DNA of 64,000 bases from Chamaea fasciata (taxonomy: Eukaryota; Chordata; Aves; Passeriformes; Sylviidae): positions 581,501 to 645,500 of the forward strand of contig JARCOQ010000065.1 of assembly GCA_029207755.1 (NCBI GenBank). The letters are read 5' to 3'. Each line of letters begins with the position of its first letter. Positions within the stretch are counted from its first letter, which is position 1. A program made the translations under genes and the position numbers. Shown here one piece after another: positions 35,401-48,393 of the stretch. The notes under the pieces were generated by a model, which saw only the letters and a list, made by a program, of their open reading frames with translations, was not told where the DNA came from and ran no database searches.

Positions 35401-36110
35401 TCTGTTTGGCATTTATCCTAGGCTACCTATGTCCTGTGCTATCAAGCTGTACTGAAGGGGCTGCCTCACAAGAATTTTGGATATTAGTTGTTTATATCCA
35501 TCGTGGTAATGGCTGATGTGTTTTCCAGATCAGCCACTAGAAGGTGTGAAAATTGTAAACTGATGAACACAGAGAGGGCCTGACAGTTTGTCCTGCAGAA
35601 GGCAGTGATACATCTGTCCTCAAGCAAATGCTGCATAATCCATTCAATTTATTAGTGAATCATGCCTTGAGCTTGGGAATTTCACAGGAGCGGAGCTATT
35701 CAGGGGTCTGACATGTCCATCCAGTGTTTGTGGAGTCTCTTTGCATCCTCAGCAACCCCATCCATGCTTGTCCAGCCTCCTCCTTCCTCCAAAGCAGGGA
35801 AGAGATCTCTGAACCCATTGCTGCAGGAATTTACCCCGTTTGATTTATGATGGAAGCAAGCTCAGGTCTGTCAGAAGATCTACTTTCATCCCTAAAATGT
35901 GGGAGTGAGGGAAATGTGATTAGGAACATTACCTGCCCTCAGACAAAACTAATTGTGTCTAATGTTTGCTAATACTTAATGGCACTTTTCAGCAGTCAAA
36001 CTTGAATGAGTTGATGATTGCTTAATGTACTTTGTGTAGAAAAGCTGTCAGTGGCCAGCGCAGGAGATGGGAATTACGTGGTCAAGGACTTGTACAGTAG
36101 GAATAGAACA
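32451..36110. other. No recognised gene; (TA)n/(CA)n at 33899-33932
   Basis: AT-rich sequence after the CpG island. A (TA)n(CA)n microsatellite lies at 33899-33932. A ~45-bp stretch containing AGAAGGGAGTTGTATTTT is tandemly duplicated at about 33,295-33,365. The 100-codon open frame at 34779-35081 has no recognisable domain. Confidence 0.4.
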
Positions 36111-36512
36111 TGTGGAGAGTGTGATTGATAACTGGCTAGCTGCAAAAGGTCACGTAGACATGAGAGAGCTTTGCTGAGCACACAGGCACTCTCATGAGAA
36201 CCAGCAAGGCGGCAAGCTTCGCATGTCCTTGAGCACAGCTGGGATACGAGCCTGGATTGTTAGGCCTTGTAGCTGAAAGATATGAGGGAGAAGCACGGTA
36301 AAACAAAAACTTACTCAAACTATGTAACCACAAAGAAATGTAGAAAGAGGCGTAGCTGACTTTTAGTCTGAGCACCAATCCTGAGCTTAACTTTTGCAAT
36401 GTGCATGAGCTTATTAGTGTTATTATAAAAGCATTGTGTGAATTAACAATAAACGAGATTTGCCGATCACTCATATTGAGTGCCACATTTCTCCCGCTGC
36501 GGATTTCCCACA
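36111..36512 (+). mobile_element. Solo LTR, same family as the class II provirus at 59.6-64 kb
   Basis: Starts TGTGGAGAGTGTGATTGATA and ends TTTCCCACA, about 402 bp. It matches the minus-strand LTR at 60008-59613 over its length, including GTAGACATGAGAGAGC, the TATTATAAAAGC TATA region (about 36421) and AATAAA at 36448-36453. The flanks are AGAACA and AGAATG, a degenerate candidate 6-bp target duplication. No internal viral sequence adjoins it. Confidence 0.85.
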
Positions 36513-39500
36513 AGAATGGACTTTCCAGTTCTTAAAACCTTCTTAGTAGGAGGTGTGATGGTGCACTTTGACTAAATTGTGGTCAATTCTGTCTCCTAAT
36601 AGCTGGCATCTTCAGATTCTACCGGCAGTGTTGGGAATGTCTTTTCAAGAGTTGAGAAGGAAAGTTTCTTTTAAGGATTCTGATCTTCCAGTGTGATGCG
36701 TGGATACCAGTCAACATGTAGACAGATGACAGGCACAGACAGTATTCTTGACAATTGCTTAGAAAATAAACAAAACATCAGGCAGTAGAATAATCCTGAC
36801 AACAAGGAGGATAACAGTAACTTTTCCAAGGGACAAATGTCAATGTCACTTTCAGTTACATTGCAGGAAAAAATGGTAAAAGAAATGGGTGTGACCCAGA
36901 ATTCCCACAGCCAAGAGGATATGTGAGTACCAGTTTGGCTGAAATGACTGTTGCTTGTCATTCCCCAGTGACAGTTTGGAGAAGTCATCACAGGCTCTTT
37001 TAATTGATGAATACTGATGTGTATAAGTCAGGTGTCGGTATATGTATTTTCACATCCGTTTTTTTTGCTTTTTCCATTGTGCAGCAGGTAATCTCAGAAC
37101 AGCAGCGGCTGTGCTGAAGCAATATAAATAGTAATCTCTGATTTTTTCCAATGATGTTTGATTGCCAAGTGATATCCTCAGCAAAGTTGGTCAGACCCTC
37201 TCCGTCCTACTCCTTGTAGCTACTGAGTACTGAGATTGTGGAAGGCCTTACTGAAGCCGACAGAAGTAATTTTCATTGCCTTCAGTGACTTTTAAATTGG
37301 GCTGAAAGTGCTGGTTGGTCTCAAAAATACTTTGTGAGCTTTGATCTAATGAGTGGAGACCAGTGGTAAATCAAAATGGAAGGAAGAGCTTTGTGGGCAA
37401 AATGCAGTACAGGTTAATTTGCTTTTTCAAATTCTAACTTATTTAAATTTTACATCAGAAGTTGTGGAGGTCTAAATCCCTACTACCACCTTAAGGCATC
37501 TCTGCCTCATCATTGCTTAAGACACTGACTGAATGCACATAGTTTAATTTAAAGTTGATTGCATTTAACAACAGAATTTTTTAAAGCCTTTAGTCATGTA
37601 ATAATGGTAGATAGCGCTTAATTTAGTCAAGAATGACCGATACAGTTATCTATCATTTACATTAGCAATGTTGAACCGACAGTAAATTCAATAATTCTTC
37701 AATTTTATGCTCTTAACATTTAAAAACCTAAATCCACTTTAAATCAATTTGCATTATTTTGAGGATGGGATTCTTAATGTTAAGCTCCTATTAAATCCGC
37801 ATTTTCTCTACTGTAAGGTTGCTTTGAATTTTTTTGCCATGTTTTTGTGGAATGTTGGTCTTAAGCAGTTTTTGTGGGTTTGTCTGTGACTTCAGGAGCT
37901 CTCTATTGGATACTGATCTATGCAGTTGAAATAGAACACTGGAAAAACATGATTTATAACAAATGTTCTCATAGCAGACCAGGAGGTTGGGTTGATATTT
38001 CTTCTTCTTCCATCAAGGAACACCCATGGCTGTGGGCTATAATTTATAACAACAGTGTTGCTTTGACCGGTTTTGGTTACTGTGGGCTTGTTTTCAGGAA
38101 TGATGAGTGTGTAGTTATCCCATCTTGAAAAAAATACATAGCACATGTGCTTATTTGGATTAATTAGTATGGTTTTATATCACAGTTGATAGAAAGCTGG
38201 AAGAAAAGCCCAAGAATAAAGGAATAAAGGAGGCCAACCAAATAACTGAGGGTTGTGACTGTGGTTAAAGTCCCTTATGAATTCTGAGTGCTCCAGCACC
38301 GGTTTTCTGTGAGTCACTCTTTGAAGCTGCATTATCATTTTGTTATATATATTCCAATATATGTAAGTCCTGTCAGACCCTAGAGAGAACACTTGCAGTG
38401 AGTAATTTCAGGTCTGAGTGCCACAAGCAGGCTGCTGAGAAAGCTGGCCCAGCCTTTTTTTTCTTGGTGGTTCTGATGGTTTGAGCTGCAAGTTCACTCA
38501 GTTGAGCTGCTCTGTGCTCCAGCTCTGTTTCTTTAGTGATGCTGCAATACTTGCTGCACGGCAACTCAGTTGGAAAACAAAGAAATTAATGATACAGACA
38601 GAAGATCTGTTCCCAAAGCAGGGTGAAATTCTGGTGGAAGGGCTTCTGCTGCTTGAATTTTAAACACTGTGCTGTGAAACCTCTCACGTCATCTGTGGGT
38701 TAGTGGTTGTATCACCTGGGATAGTCCATCCAGGCCCTGTTGATGCAAACGTGCTTTTCACTGGTGCTGCTCCCTATTTTGGAGAATATCTGAAAATAAG
38801 GTGTGAGCAAGTACTGAAAATTTCAATTTTTGCTCCTATTTATCCACTTGCCTGCTGTTTTAATTTTGAAGTAGGGTGTCAGATAGAATCTGTCTAATGG
38901 CAGCGGTGTAAAAAGCATGCCTTCAGTTCAAAACTGAAACCCCTTGCAATCAGCAGATGTCCCAGCTCAAGGAAAATGGCTTGCAAGCCCAAAACATTCA
39001 CTTTCCCTGCCTCATTTCTTATGGTCTTACCAAGGAAACAGCAAGACTTGGATTGCGCTTACTCTTTGCAATGAAGAAGTTGTTAATGCTGCGTTTTCAT
39101 GCTTCCATCGTCGCTGTACTCCAAATGTCTGTTCTGTGGAATGGGCAGGATTAGGCTGTTTAAGACAAAGCCACTCCACATTTACAGTGCCTGTAAGGTC
39201 CACAGTAAGAGCCCTAAATGGAAGTATCATTTTCAAGATGCCTTCTATTTTACAAGCAGCCAAACAGAAAATGAAACCCTGGGTTGAATTGTAGTCTTCC
39301 TGAAGGAAGTGTCAAAGCCTAACAAGGGAGCTTGACCCAGCTTTGTTCTTGTTGTTCAGTGAAATAAACTTTAATTGTTAATGAATCCAAACACTGTTAA
39401 TGAATCCAATACTACTACTTTACTGAGAAAAGCTGTAATTACTGCACAATCCCCTGATTTTCAGCTGCTGTAAATCACTCTATCTTCACAGAATGGAGAG

Positions 39501-42500
39501 GGACACTTCATTTAACAACACTGAAGAATTAAGACAGGGAAATGGCATAAAAATCAGAAAGGATCTTAGAATTATAATCAGGGGAAACAGAGTAAAGAAA
39601 AACATGTAAAGTTGGGCATTGCTTCTGTGTGAAGAGAAGTTGTACATCCGTGTACATGTAGTTGCATTAAGGAAAAGCATTAGTATTCAAGCCGAATGAT
39701 GTCGTGGAAAAACCGGATTGTTTTTTTTAAGCATGCAAAACTTCTGTCAGTTGAAAGGGGATAAGAACAGCATATTAATCAATTTCCCTCCTTACCTGTT
39801 GTTTTGTGAAGTAGTTAGGATTGCTGGCATTATCCATCTGGAATTTTATGCCAGTGGCAGATCCCTGACTGTGATGGTAGAAGGGTAAGGACCTCATCCA
39901 AATGCATCAAGAGGAATAGTGTTTCACTGTGAAACTGCCAAGTATTTCAGACCGGTGCCTAATACGGCAAAAACTTGTTGCAATTATGTGTAAAGTGTAA
40001 TTTATCTAATGTAATTATGAGATGTTTAGAGCCAGTCATTTGAAATAGACTCCACTCCTCTGTTAACTTTTGACATTGGAAGGACTGTAATCATATTGCA
40101 GACCATCAGCCCTTGGATTAAAATTTAAACCTACAGTGAGCTTCAAACTGCTTTGCATTTACCCTTAGAAGAAAAGGGAGGTTGAATAATTTTTCTTACG
40201 TTGATTTATCTTAGGAAAATGGGTGTCAAGGTTCTGAATTACAGTAATTATTGTAAGCATGTAAAATATTATCAACTACAAGATACGTCTGATGTGGTGT
40301 GGATGGATTAGTGCACATGCTAAGACCAATTTGAGAACATTTCACTTTTTGCTACGTTTGCTAGGGCTAGTTACATCCACTTAAAATACAGATTGGCTCT
40401 AAAATGGCAGCGGTTTGCAGGTCCTAAGTGTTAGGACTTTGGTTAAAGCAAAAGGAACAAAATAATACTTTTTCTTTTAGCTTGTCATGCAGATTGTGCT
40501 AAGGCTTTCAGTAGTACTTTATTGTGACAGCTCATTTTCCTTTTCATTTGATGCCCTCATGTACACCTTGTCACTCTATTAAACTAGAAAGATTTAGTTT
40601 CTTAAAGAGCCTTCAATGAAGCTGTTATAAAGCCTTTTCTCAAAACAACAAATATGGAGCCTGAACACATGAGATTACATTGTTTTAGTTTATGTTGCTT
40701 TTTTGAGGAAATAAAAACAGGAGAGAGCAAGAGTTTATTGCTTAATAAGTATCAGCTATTTTCATAAAAAGAGTTCATAATTTTGAGTTTCATTTTTATT
40801 TTGACCAGAACGCTTTTAGATAATAAATGTTGCAATTGAATCTTGTTTTTTTTAGGAAGTTGTTAAAACAAGCTAAATGCTTTCCATTTATGGATAACAA
40901 ACTGATGCTCTAAGTTTAGTAATTACTGTGCCAAAATTTGAGTATTTCTTTGATTTCCTTGTAACCTGTAAAACTGACTGTTTCTGGTTATTCTGGGACC
41001 TTTGAACTAGGGGTCTTACCTCAGGTGGGATGTCAAAAGAATATATAGATTGTGATGCTGTTTTCTCTCCATTACTAGGAACAGTTTTTGATCTGGGCAA
41101 GTTGTGATTCAGACAATGCCACTAGATTTCTACTTGAGCATCTGCCTTTTGTGGCCTGTTTTATGGGTATTTTCACTTTTTTCATTGCAAGTTTTTAGGA
41201 TTTTCTAAGCGTGTGTTTCTAAAAGAGCAGCACCCAAATTAATTCCATCTTCTGAGTACATAAGAACTACTTTATGGCATTTTAACCTGCAAACGCTATG
41301 ATAGCGTGTGTGGAAATGGAATTTACCTCACTTGGTGGACTTGAAATATATCCCTAAGCAGTAATTGCAACATCTTATCAAATTCTCGAGCAGGAAACCA
41401 ACCTTTTTCTAAATGGAATTTTTATGAACTGTTTTAAGGACTGTTTACTGGAAAGCTGCCTAATCACTGCATTCCCTGGGTAATGGCTGAAATATGTGTG
41501 CTGAATTAGTAGCAGGAAGATGCTCAACTACTCTGGCAGGGAAGAGTTGATACTGCTTTTGCTAATGCATGTAAATCACAGGAAAAATTCTGAATATGGA
41601 GAAAATTTTTATCAATAGCCCCATTTAATTGTATCCTTCATTTGAACGGTGCCTTGCTTCAGCGATTTTTAAGGAAATTATTGAGACTATTTTTTTAAGT
41701 GGTAGAAGTAATAATTAAAACCCGTCCATTAAAGCATTTGGGAACACATTTAATTGATAGAAAGATTAGGTATATAAGGGGAAAAATCCACTTTGCTGGC
41801 ATTCTTCTGGTTTTGGGTCTTGGCAAAGGAACTAAAATGGGTTAAGAGGAAATTGCTTGTTCCACAGTGTGCTGTGTGTGGCTTCCTGGGGATTTTACCT
41901 TTACGGTGAGTGTTCCTCTGAACACAATGAAGCTGCAGGCGTGTGCTAAATCCAGTTAAGGAGATTTCCAGTCTAGTCTTTTGGCTCTGGAAGAGTCCCT
42001 AACTGTGCACCTGGGACATAGGATTGTCCAAAAGTGTCCCCATTGCACATTGCGAGGAATCCTGGTCTTCATTCTGCTGGTTTAGTTTGATGTTTCCATA
42101 TTCTTCTAAAAAAGAATCATTGCTTTCTGTTCAGTGCCTGCATTCACAGCTGTCTGGTTTTTACCTTTTCTTCAGCTGCCTCTTCTCCACACAAGTGCCC
42201 TTGTCTACTTAACTCTTTCTTTTATGGCAGCTGCTCAATAGCTGGAGTTAAGCTTCTTGCCCTACTCTGAATTCCCAATTTCCCGTTTGAGGATGAGGCA
42301 ATCACCGCTGACTTCCCAGAGGGCACTCCTTTGCTTAGTTATCCAGCTCTTAGCAGCTTTGAAAGGGACAGAGAAATGGAAGGGAATAGCTTTGGTTCAT
42401 AAATATTTTTGCATTAATAATAATTAAAGTTAAGATCAATGATTGTAGTACAGATGACTACCAATAGTGCTTTATAGCCCCTTTGGGAACTGAAATTGTG

Positions 42501-45500
42501 TGAAATAATTCAAAATAGCCTCCCTAGAATGGTTATTCTGTGAGCAGCAGTAGCTCTGTTTTAAGGCTGGCGTGGTGTCAGGAGGTCTCTGGGCATGCCA
42601 GGAGTTTCAGGTTGCTCACTTTTCTGTTATTTTTGCCCGTCTCCAAGTGTTTCCATTCTACATTCGGTCTTCCTGAAAATATTTGTGTGTCTTCCTTCAT
42701 TTGGACATTGCAAAGCATGACTGCTTTTGTGGAGGACTTTTCACCCTTTCCCGGTCTTGTGCCTTTTGTTTCTTTTGGATGTAAATCCAAGCAAGCTGCC
42801 AAACTTTTATATCTTATTGGGATTTAGCAGTGGTGTCAGCGAGTACAAAAAAGAGTTCAACATGTTTTATTGTTATCAAAAGCATTTCCAGGAGTGGGAA
42901 TGAGGGATAGGAATCCAGGGCACAGGGATTGGATCCCTGTTTATCTCTGTAGTATTTTAGAGTGTGTTTCAGTGTATCCCTGAACCTCTTTTGCAAATAT
43001 TGCTAAAAAGGCAGTGCTTCCCAAAGCAAGAAATGAACCCAGGAAAAAAAAATCTCACAGTCTTATCACAGCATGCTTTTTCTTTCTTGTAAAACCATCA
43101 TAATCAAAATAAAAACCAACCAAACCAAAACCAAAAACCTCAAAAACTAACCAAGCAAAAAACCCCCCCAAAGCCCCCAAAAAACTAAAACAAAAAAACC
43201 CCAAGCTTCTATCCAGTAAATAAGACTTAAGTTTTAAGATTTATAAATACAGAAGGTGTCTTGATCACAGCTGAAAGAGGTTTGTAGTTATGCACGGCAG
43301 GCCTGTGAATTCCTTAGCAAACCTATGATTTTCTTCTTTTCTGAAGTATGTCTGTGAAATGTTTTGGAGTTTTGTATTGGAAAATATTTTTCTGCAAAAC
43401 ACATTTTAGTGGGAATAAATAAAAATGCCAACTAGTATAAAGATGGAATCATGTCTTTAGGAATTTATACTAGAATAATCTTGAATCTAGAGGAAACTCG
43501 AATGTGGGGAGGAGAGTGGAGGTATTGAAAACCTGAGAGGGTTTTTGCTCGCACCAGTTGTGTTTTCATGGTGTTTACTTGGGCTAATATAGTTCATGCT
43601 GCACTGCAAAACTTTTAGGTGCCTTCAGCATGTTGAATAAGAAGCTGTAGTTTTATAAAATAGCATTTATTTTGTTGTGGATGGGCTGCTTTATCACCTA
43701 CATACAAGGACTTGCAATCACATCCGTTGTATCTCGTGTTAAACAAGGATTTAGGAGAACTCCATGGAGTTCAATGAGCCCATTTCTAGCTGTGTTGGCA
43801 GCAGATTTCTACCCAGATGCCGGATAAGCATACTTGGTATTTTGAAAAGTTTTTCCAGGCTCCAGCTCTTTTGAAGCAGGCACTTAATGAGCTTCTGTGT
43901 ATTTAGCAACCTTCATCAGATGCCTTTACATCAACTTGTGCAGGCTGCCTTTGGGCTCGTATGAAAAATCAGGCGTACGTTCTAAAATGTGAGAATGCTT
44001 TTTTTCTCTGTGAATGTTTGAGGGATCTCGTGCTCCTTTACCACAATTTAGTCGTTCAAGCCTGAGGTGCTCTGGTCCCAGGGAAGATCGATAGGATGTT
44101 GCCATTACGGCCGTGTCTGTCAATTACAGCCAGATTCAGGCGGTCAGGTAGGATTGTAAATTTGTGCCAACCAGTCACAGATGTTCCAGCTGTGCAGACA
44201 TGTGGCACTATTTATTCTACTCTTTTTTCATAAAGGCCACAGGGGGGAAAACATTGTCCCTACCCAGACACTGCAGCCGTTCTCCTGAAAGCACCTTTCA
44301 ATCTTCCTCTCCACGCTGGGATGATGGCATTAGGTCTTTTTAGCCCTCACATGTTTGTTTCAAACTCCCACAGCTCACAGAATTAATTTCTGTTGGGAAC
44401 ACAATGTGGTGATGAGGCAGGTTATTCTGGCTGGGCTTTTCCTTTATCTGCTATACAAAGCAACTGATTCACTTTCTATTAATTACCACCAGCTATGGGG
44501 ACTGCCTGGTGTTTTTCCTTTGGACTTTCAGCCTTTTGAGCTTGTTCTCAGGTTTGCTGTTTGGAAAAGCAGAGATGACAGGAGCGGGAAGGAAGGATAC
44601 AGGAGAAAGAGGCTGACTTACCCAAACCTTAAAGCACATCTCAGCTGGGAATGGTTATTGTGTGTGGAGCACTATATTTTACTTATATGCAGCACAATAT
44701 TACTTGTCTCAACTTCCCTCCTCCCCCAACCCTATGAAAGGAAATCCTAAAAAATTGCTTTTTAACTAATTATAAGAAATCCAATAACACTAGCAGCTTA
44801 TTTCTTTCTGACTAAATGTAATGAGATTGGAGCATTGCTTCATCAGGAGAATGACCTAATACAATAGCTCATTGAACCATGAAAGATTCATTAAAACTAC
44901 CTTGCAAGGGGATTTTTTGGGCAATGTTTTATGCGGTGGACTTTTTTTCTTTTAAAAATAACTCCCAAGTCTAAAGCAGTTACTGCATGCAGTTGTAATC
45001 AATTTTGTAACACTAGGCAACAGAACTGGTTTTAATTACCTCTTATGTTCTAAAGATGTTACAGAAAAATCCTCACAGCTGAGCTGCACTTCATTTGTTG
45101 GAGGCTGAGGTTTGCAGCCAGGTGACTTTGCAAAATACCCAGATGTTGCACACTGGGATTTTGCACAAAACTTCAGGAGTTGGTGATAAGTTTCAAACTG
45201 CCAGAAAATTTCCATTTCCTGCTGACCTAAATGAAAAAATCTATCCCTTCCCTGAGATGTGAGTGGCAATGTGTCTGTACAGCTTTTAGAGTTGGTTTCT
45301 CACAAAGGGTGCATGATGCCCATTTGCCCCTCAGCTTTGTATCTATTACTAAATGATGCATTTTAAACTGTTCTTTGTATCCATGATAACTGTGGGTTCT
45401 GAAACAGTAGAGACTTTAATACACTAAGCTTGAGGTATAAAAATGAGGCATCTGTCAGAAAAAAATACGGACTGACTTACAACCTCTATAATTAAGGTGT

Positions 45501-46149
45501 CAGGAAATCTCAAGCTGTTAAAATTTATTTTGAGCTACCCTAAAACATTACATCCAACAAGACAATATCCAATAACAGTAAGAGAAGGGGCAGAAGGTAA
45601 GATGATGGTTTGCAAATGCATAAAAAAAGGAACTAAAAAACTAGATATGGAATTCTAGAGTTCAGTTCGATTGATGTAACTGTCCCCATCATCCTTTCTG
45701 CTGCCAGTAGGAAAATGTCCAGAGCATGTGTTTAAGCAACACGCACTGAAGCCTGTGGGCATGTTTGACTCTTTCTGGCAGTGTGCACAAACCCAGGCTG
45801 CTTCCACAGGTGAGAGAGGTAAATGCTCTTTCCTCCTGAGATACATCTGAAAAAATCCTAAAAGGAGCACCTTGTAATCTGGGGAAAAACCAAAAGGTTT
45901 CTCTTTCTACTGAAATCTTGGAGTGAAATAAAAGGAACCTGCAGAAATCAGCCTCTCTCTTTCTTTACACTGAGTTACTGAGCCCTGCGCCTCTCAGGGT
46001 CGTTCACCTGCTGCCCCAAAGCGTTTCCTAGGTGTTCAAACAACAACAACAACATTAAAATAGGAACTAACACTCAAATAACAGCAGTTCCCTGCTTTGG
46101 CAGGCTTTTCCCTCCGGGCAAACCATCTTTTGCCGCTTTTCTTTTGCAG
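36513..46149. other. No recognised gene over 9.6 kb
   Basis: AT-rich, unique-looking sequence. An A/C-rich low-complexity patch (AAAACC and CAAAA words, with a C7 run) lies at about 43,100-43,203. Open frames up to 131 codons (44355-44750) give no recognisable protein. If the exons at 46.15 kb are real, this may be part of a long intron of that gene. Confidence 0.4.
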
Positions 46150-47537
46150 AGCAGAAGAGCAGGAGAGGCTCAGGAGACAGAAGGACGATGATTTGGCCAA
46201 ATTGCTGCCAAAAGCTGATGCCTTTAGTTTAAGGAATAAATACCTGTCCAAACTTGGAACTCAGGTATCACTGATTAAAAACCAGAATGCTGAGGGGTTT
46301 ATTTAAAGGATTTGGCGGTTTTTACCAGCCAGCAACTCCACCTCTGAATGAAATCCCTGGGATTTGTTCTCAGGAAGAAACCTCCCAGTAATGAAAAATC
46401 TAATGAAGAGAAAGGATTCGAAGGTTAGCCCATTTCAGAAGCTGAGGAATGTCTTGAATTTTATTTTTTTGCAGCTCCCAGCTCATTACTCCTCCTGTTT
46501 CTCAACCCTGGCCCACAGAAGTGTGTTGAAATAGCAGCTTGGCCCTGTGGAGAAGCAGGAATCCACTGAATTTCCTGGGACGCAGAGCCCAGCGCCAGCA
46601 GATGCTGCGTGCTTTGCTGCAAGCCTAGATCCTAGATTTCCAATATTGCCTAAAAACTCCTCCTTCCTGGGCAATCCAGAGGATCCTGATGGGGGATGGT
46701 GGCTCTGGTGGAACCTCTGAGTACCTGCTCCAGCCTCTTGGCTCGAATTACTCCGTGAGTAGCTGAGTCAGGGGCCAGGGGTTGCTCTCTGGCTGTGAAA
46801 TGGGAAAATTCCATCAGGAAAGTGCTGGGATGAGCCTGGAGGGAGGTGGGGCTTCTCCAGCCTCTCCTTCTTGGACACCTTCCTTGCTCTGCTTCGTTTT
46901 TCTGAGGGAGGAAAAGGTGAGGAGAAGCTCCCCAGGGAATATTGCAGAGGAATCTCCAGTTCCAGAAGTACAAAAAGTGCCCAGCCTCAGGAATTTATTC
47001 CAGCTCAGGAAAAGCACTAACCTCTCCAAGCCTGAACAATGTGAAAACCGATTTATTTTTTAAGACTTAGTGACTAAAACCAATAAAAAGAGGTAATGCA
47101 AGGACTGGATTTTGCTTCCAGAGGGAAAAGCCTTGAATTCTATGCTGGAACTCATCATTTTCCCATCATTTCAGTGGAAAGCTCCTTGCTGAACAGGGAC
47201 TTCCCAGGGCTCCTGCAGAGTGCGCTTTGCTTTGCTTTCATTCCTCCTGGAGGTAATTGGATCAATTATCTCTGACCCGAGCTGAGCTTGCTGTAAAGGG
47301 GCAGGAGGTTTGTGGAGCCCCAGGAATGGGGAACATTCCTGGGATACTCCAGGAAATGTTCCTGGGATGGCTCCAGGGAATCCTGGTGTGCCACAAAAAG
47401 CTCAGGAGCCTTTGACGTTTGTTTGGCTGCAGGGAGAGGAGTCCGTTAGAATCAAAAATGCTGCATTTGATGTAGAATATCCTGAATTTCATCGTTTCAA
47501 TCTAAGCAGAACTCCCAGTCTTAAAGCCTGGTTTTAA
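46150..47537 (+). CDS. Two candidate 3' exons of an unidentified gene
   Basis: Exon A, 46150-46264, lies between a pyrimidine-rich CTTTTCTTTTGCAG acceptor and a CAG|GTATCA donor. It encodes a charged helical peptide (EEQERLRRQKDDDLAKLLP) then SLRNKYLSKLGTQ. Exon D, about 47433-47537, follows TGGCTGCAG and encodes EESVRIKNAAFDVEYPEF..., ending LKAWF and a stop. The exons join in phase 0. Between them, acceptor-like sites at 46374 and 46948 also precede short open stretches, but neither continues A in frame for long. I do not recognise the protein. The balanced codon use and non-repetitive composition argue mildly for a real gene; the short length argues for caution. Confidence 0.35.
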
Positions 47538-48029
47538 AAGAGATTTTTGTGCAGTGGAGATTTCTTTGACGTGCCTGGAAAATTCTCATCTTCCCGAGGG
47601 ACATTTTGGGTGAAAGTTCTGGATTCTGGAGGACAATGAGGGGACCCAAAGGAGCAGTTTGGGAGCTCCCTGTCCCCCTGAGCTCTCCTGGTCCTTTCTG
47701 GGCTACTCGGGACCAGCCCTGAGGCTTTGATTGGACGCTTTCCTTGTGAATTTGGGGTGTTTTTTAAAGAAAACCTTTCGTTGGACACTGTCACCCGTGC
47801 TTTTTGGTTGTTGAGGGTTCTGGTGTTGCCTTCGGAGGCTTTGGGAAGGGAACTTTATCCCAAGAAATCCTCCCTTTTCCAGGGGCCTCTCACTAGAGGT
47901 CAGCACTGCCGCGCTGCCGGCTCGGGAATGTTGGATGGTTGGGATTAAAACTGCCAAGGCTGCAGCTGCTGGGGCTTGTTTGGGTGCCTGATGTGCACCA
48001 GCCTTGGTCCTGGCACGAGGTGTCCATCC

Positions 48030-48155
48030 TGGGGTGTCCATCCCTGGCAGTGTCCAAGGCCGGGCTGGACATTGGGGTTTGGAGCACCCTGGCGTGGTGG
48101 AAGGTGATTTTGAAGGTCCTTCCAGCCCAAAACAGTCTGTGATCCCATGGAATCG
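48030..48155 (+). mobile_element. CR1 LINE 3'-end fragment
   Basis: Contains GTGTCCAAGGCCGGGCTGGA, TGGTGGAAGG and GAAGGTCCTTCCAGCCC followed by CTGTGATCCC, the usual wording of a CR1 3' end in birds. It lies just beyond the 3' end of the MROH gene, in the opposite orientation. Confidence 0.7.
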
Positions 48156-48210
48156 AGTCCAGTCTTTGGGAAAAGCACCTCAGTGCCTTCAATCAACTTC
48201 TCTTTGAATG

Positions 48211-48216
48211 TTTATT
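48211..48216 (-). terminator. Polyadenylation signal of the MROH gene
   Basis: TTTATT on the plus strand gives AATAAA on the minus strand, about 180 bp beyond the MROH stop codon at 48396-48394. It is the first such word after the stop and the likely end of the transcript. Confidence 0.65.
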
Positions 48217-48393
48217 AATGGAAGGCAAAGCAAAGGGATGAGCTGGGAGGGAAAAAAGGGGAGGGGCATGGTCTGAGGGCTGAAGACATGGAGCTGTCAA
48301 AAGGGAGGAAGGGTGGAGGGAAAAGGGACCGATGGTGTAGCAAGGCAGGGAGAGGGTTGAAGGCACGGGAGCTTCCCACAGGCATCAGCTGCG

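Noticed and set aside
46374..47063. Additional exons between 46.26 and 47.43 kb (acceptors at 46374 and 46948)
   Set aside because: Joined in phase to the 46150-46264 exon, the first hits a stop after five codons and the second changes to an unrelated-looking frame, so I did not include them.
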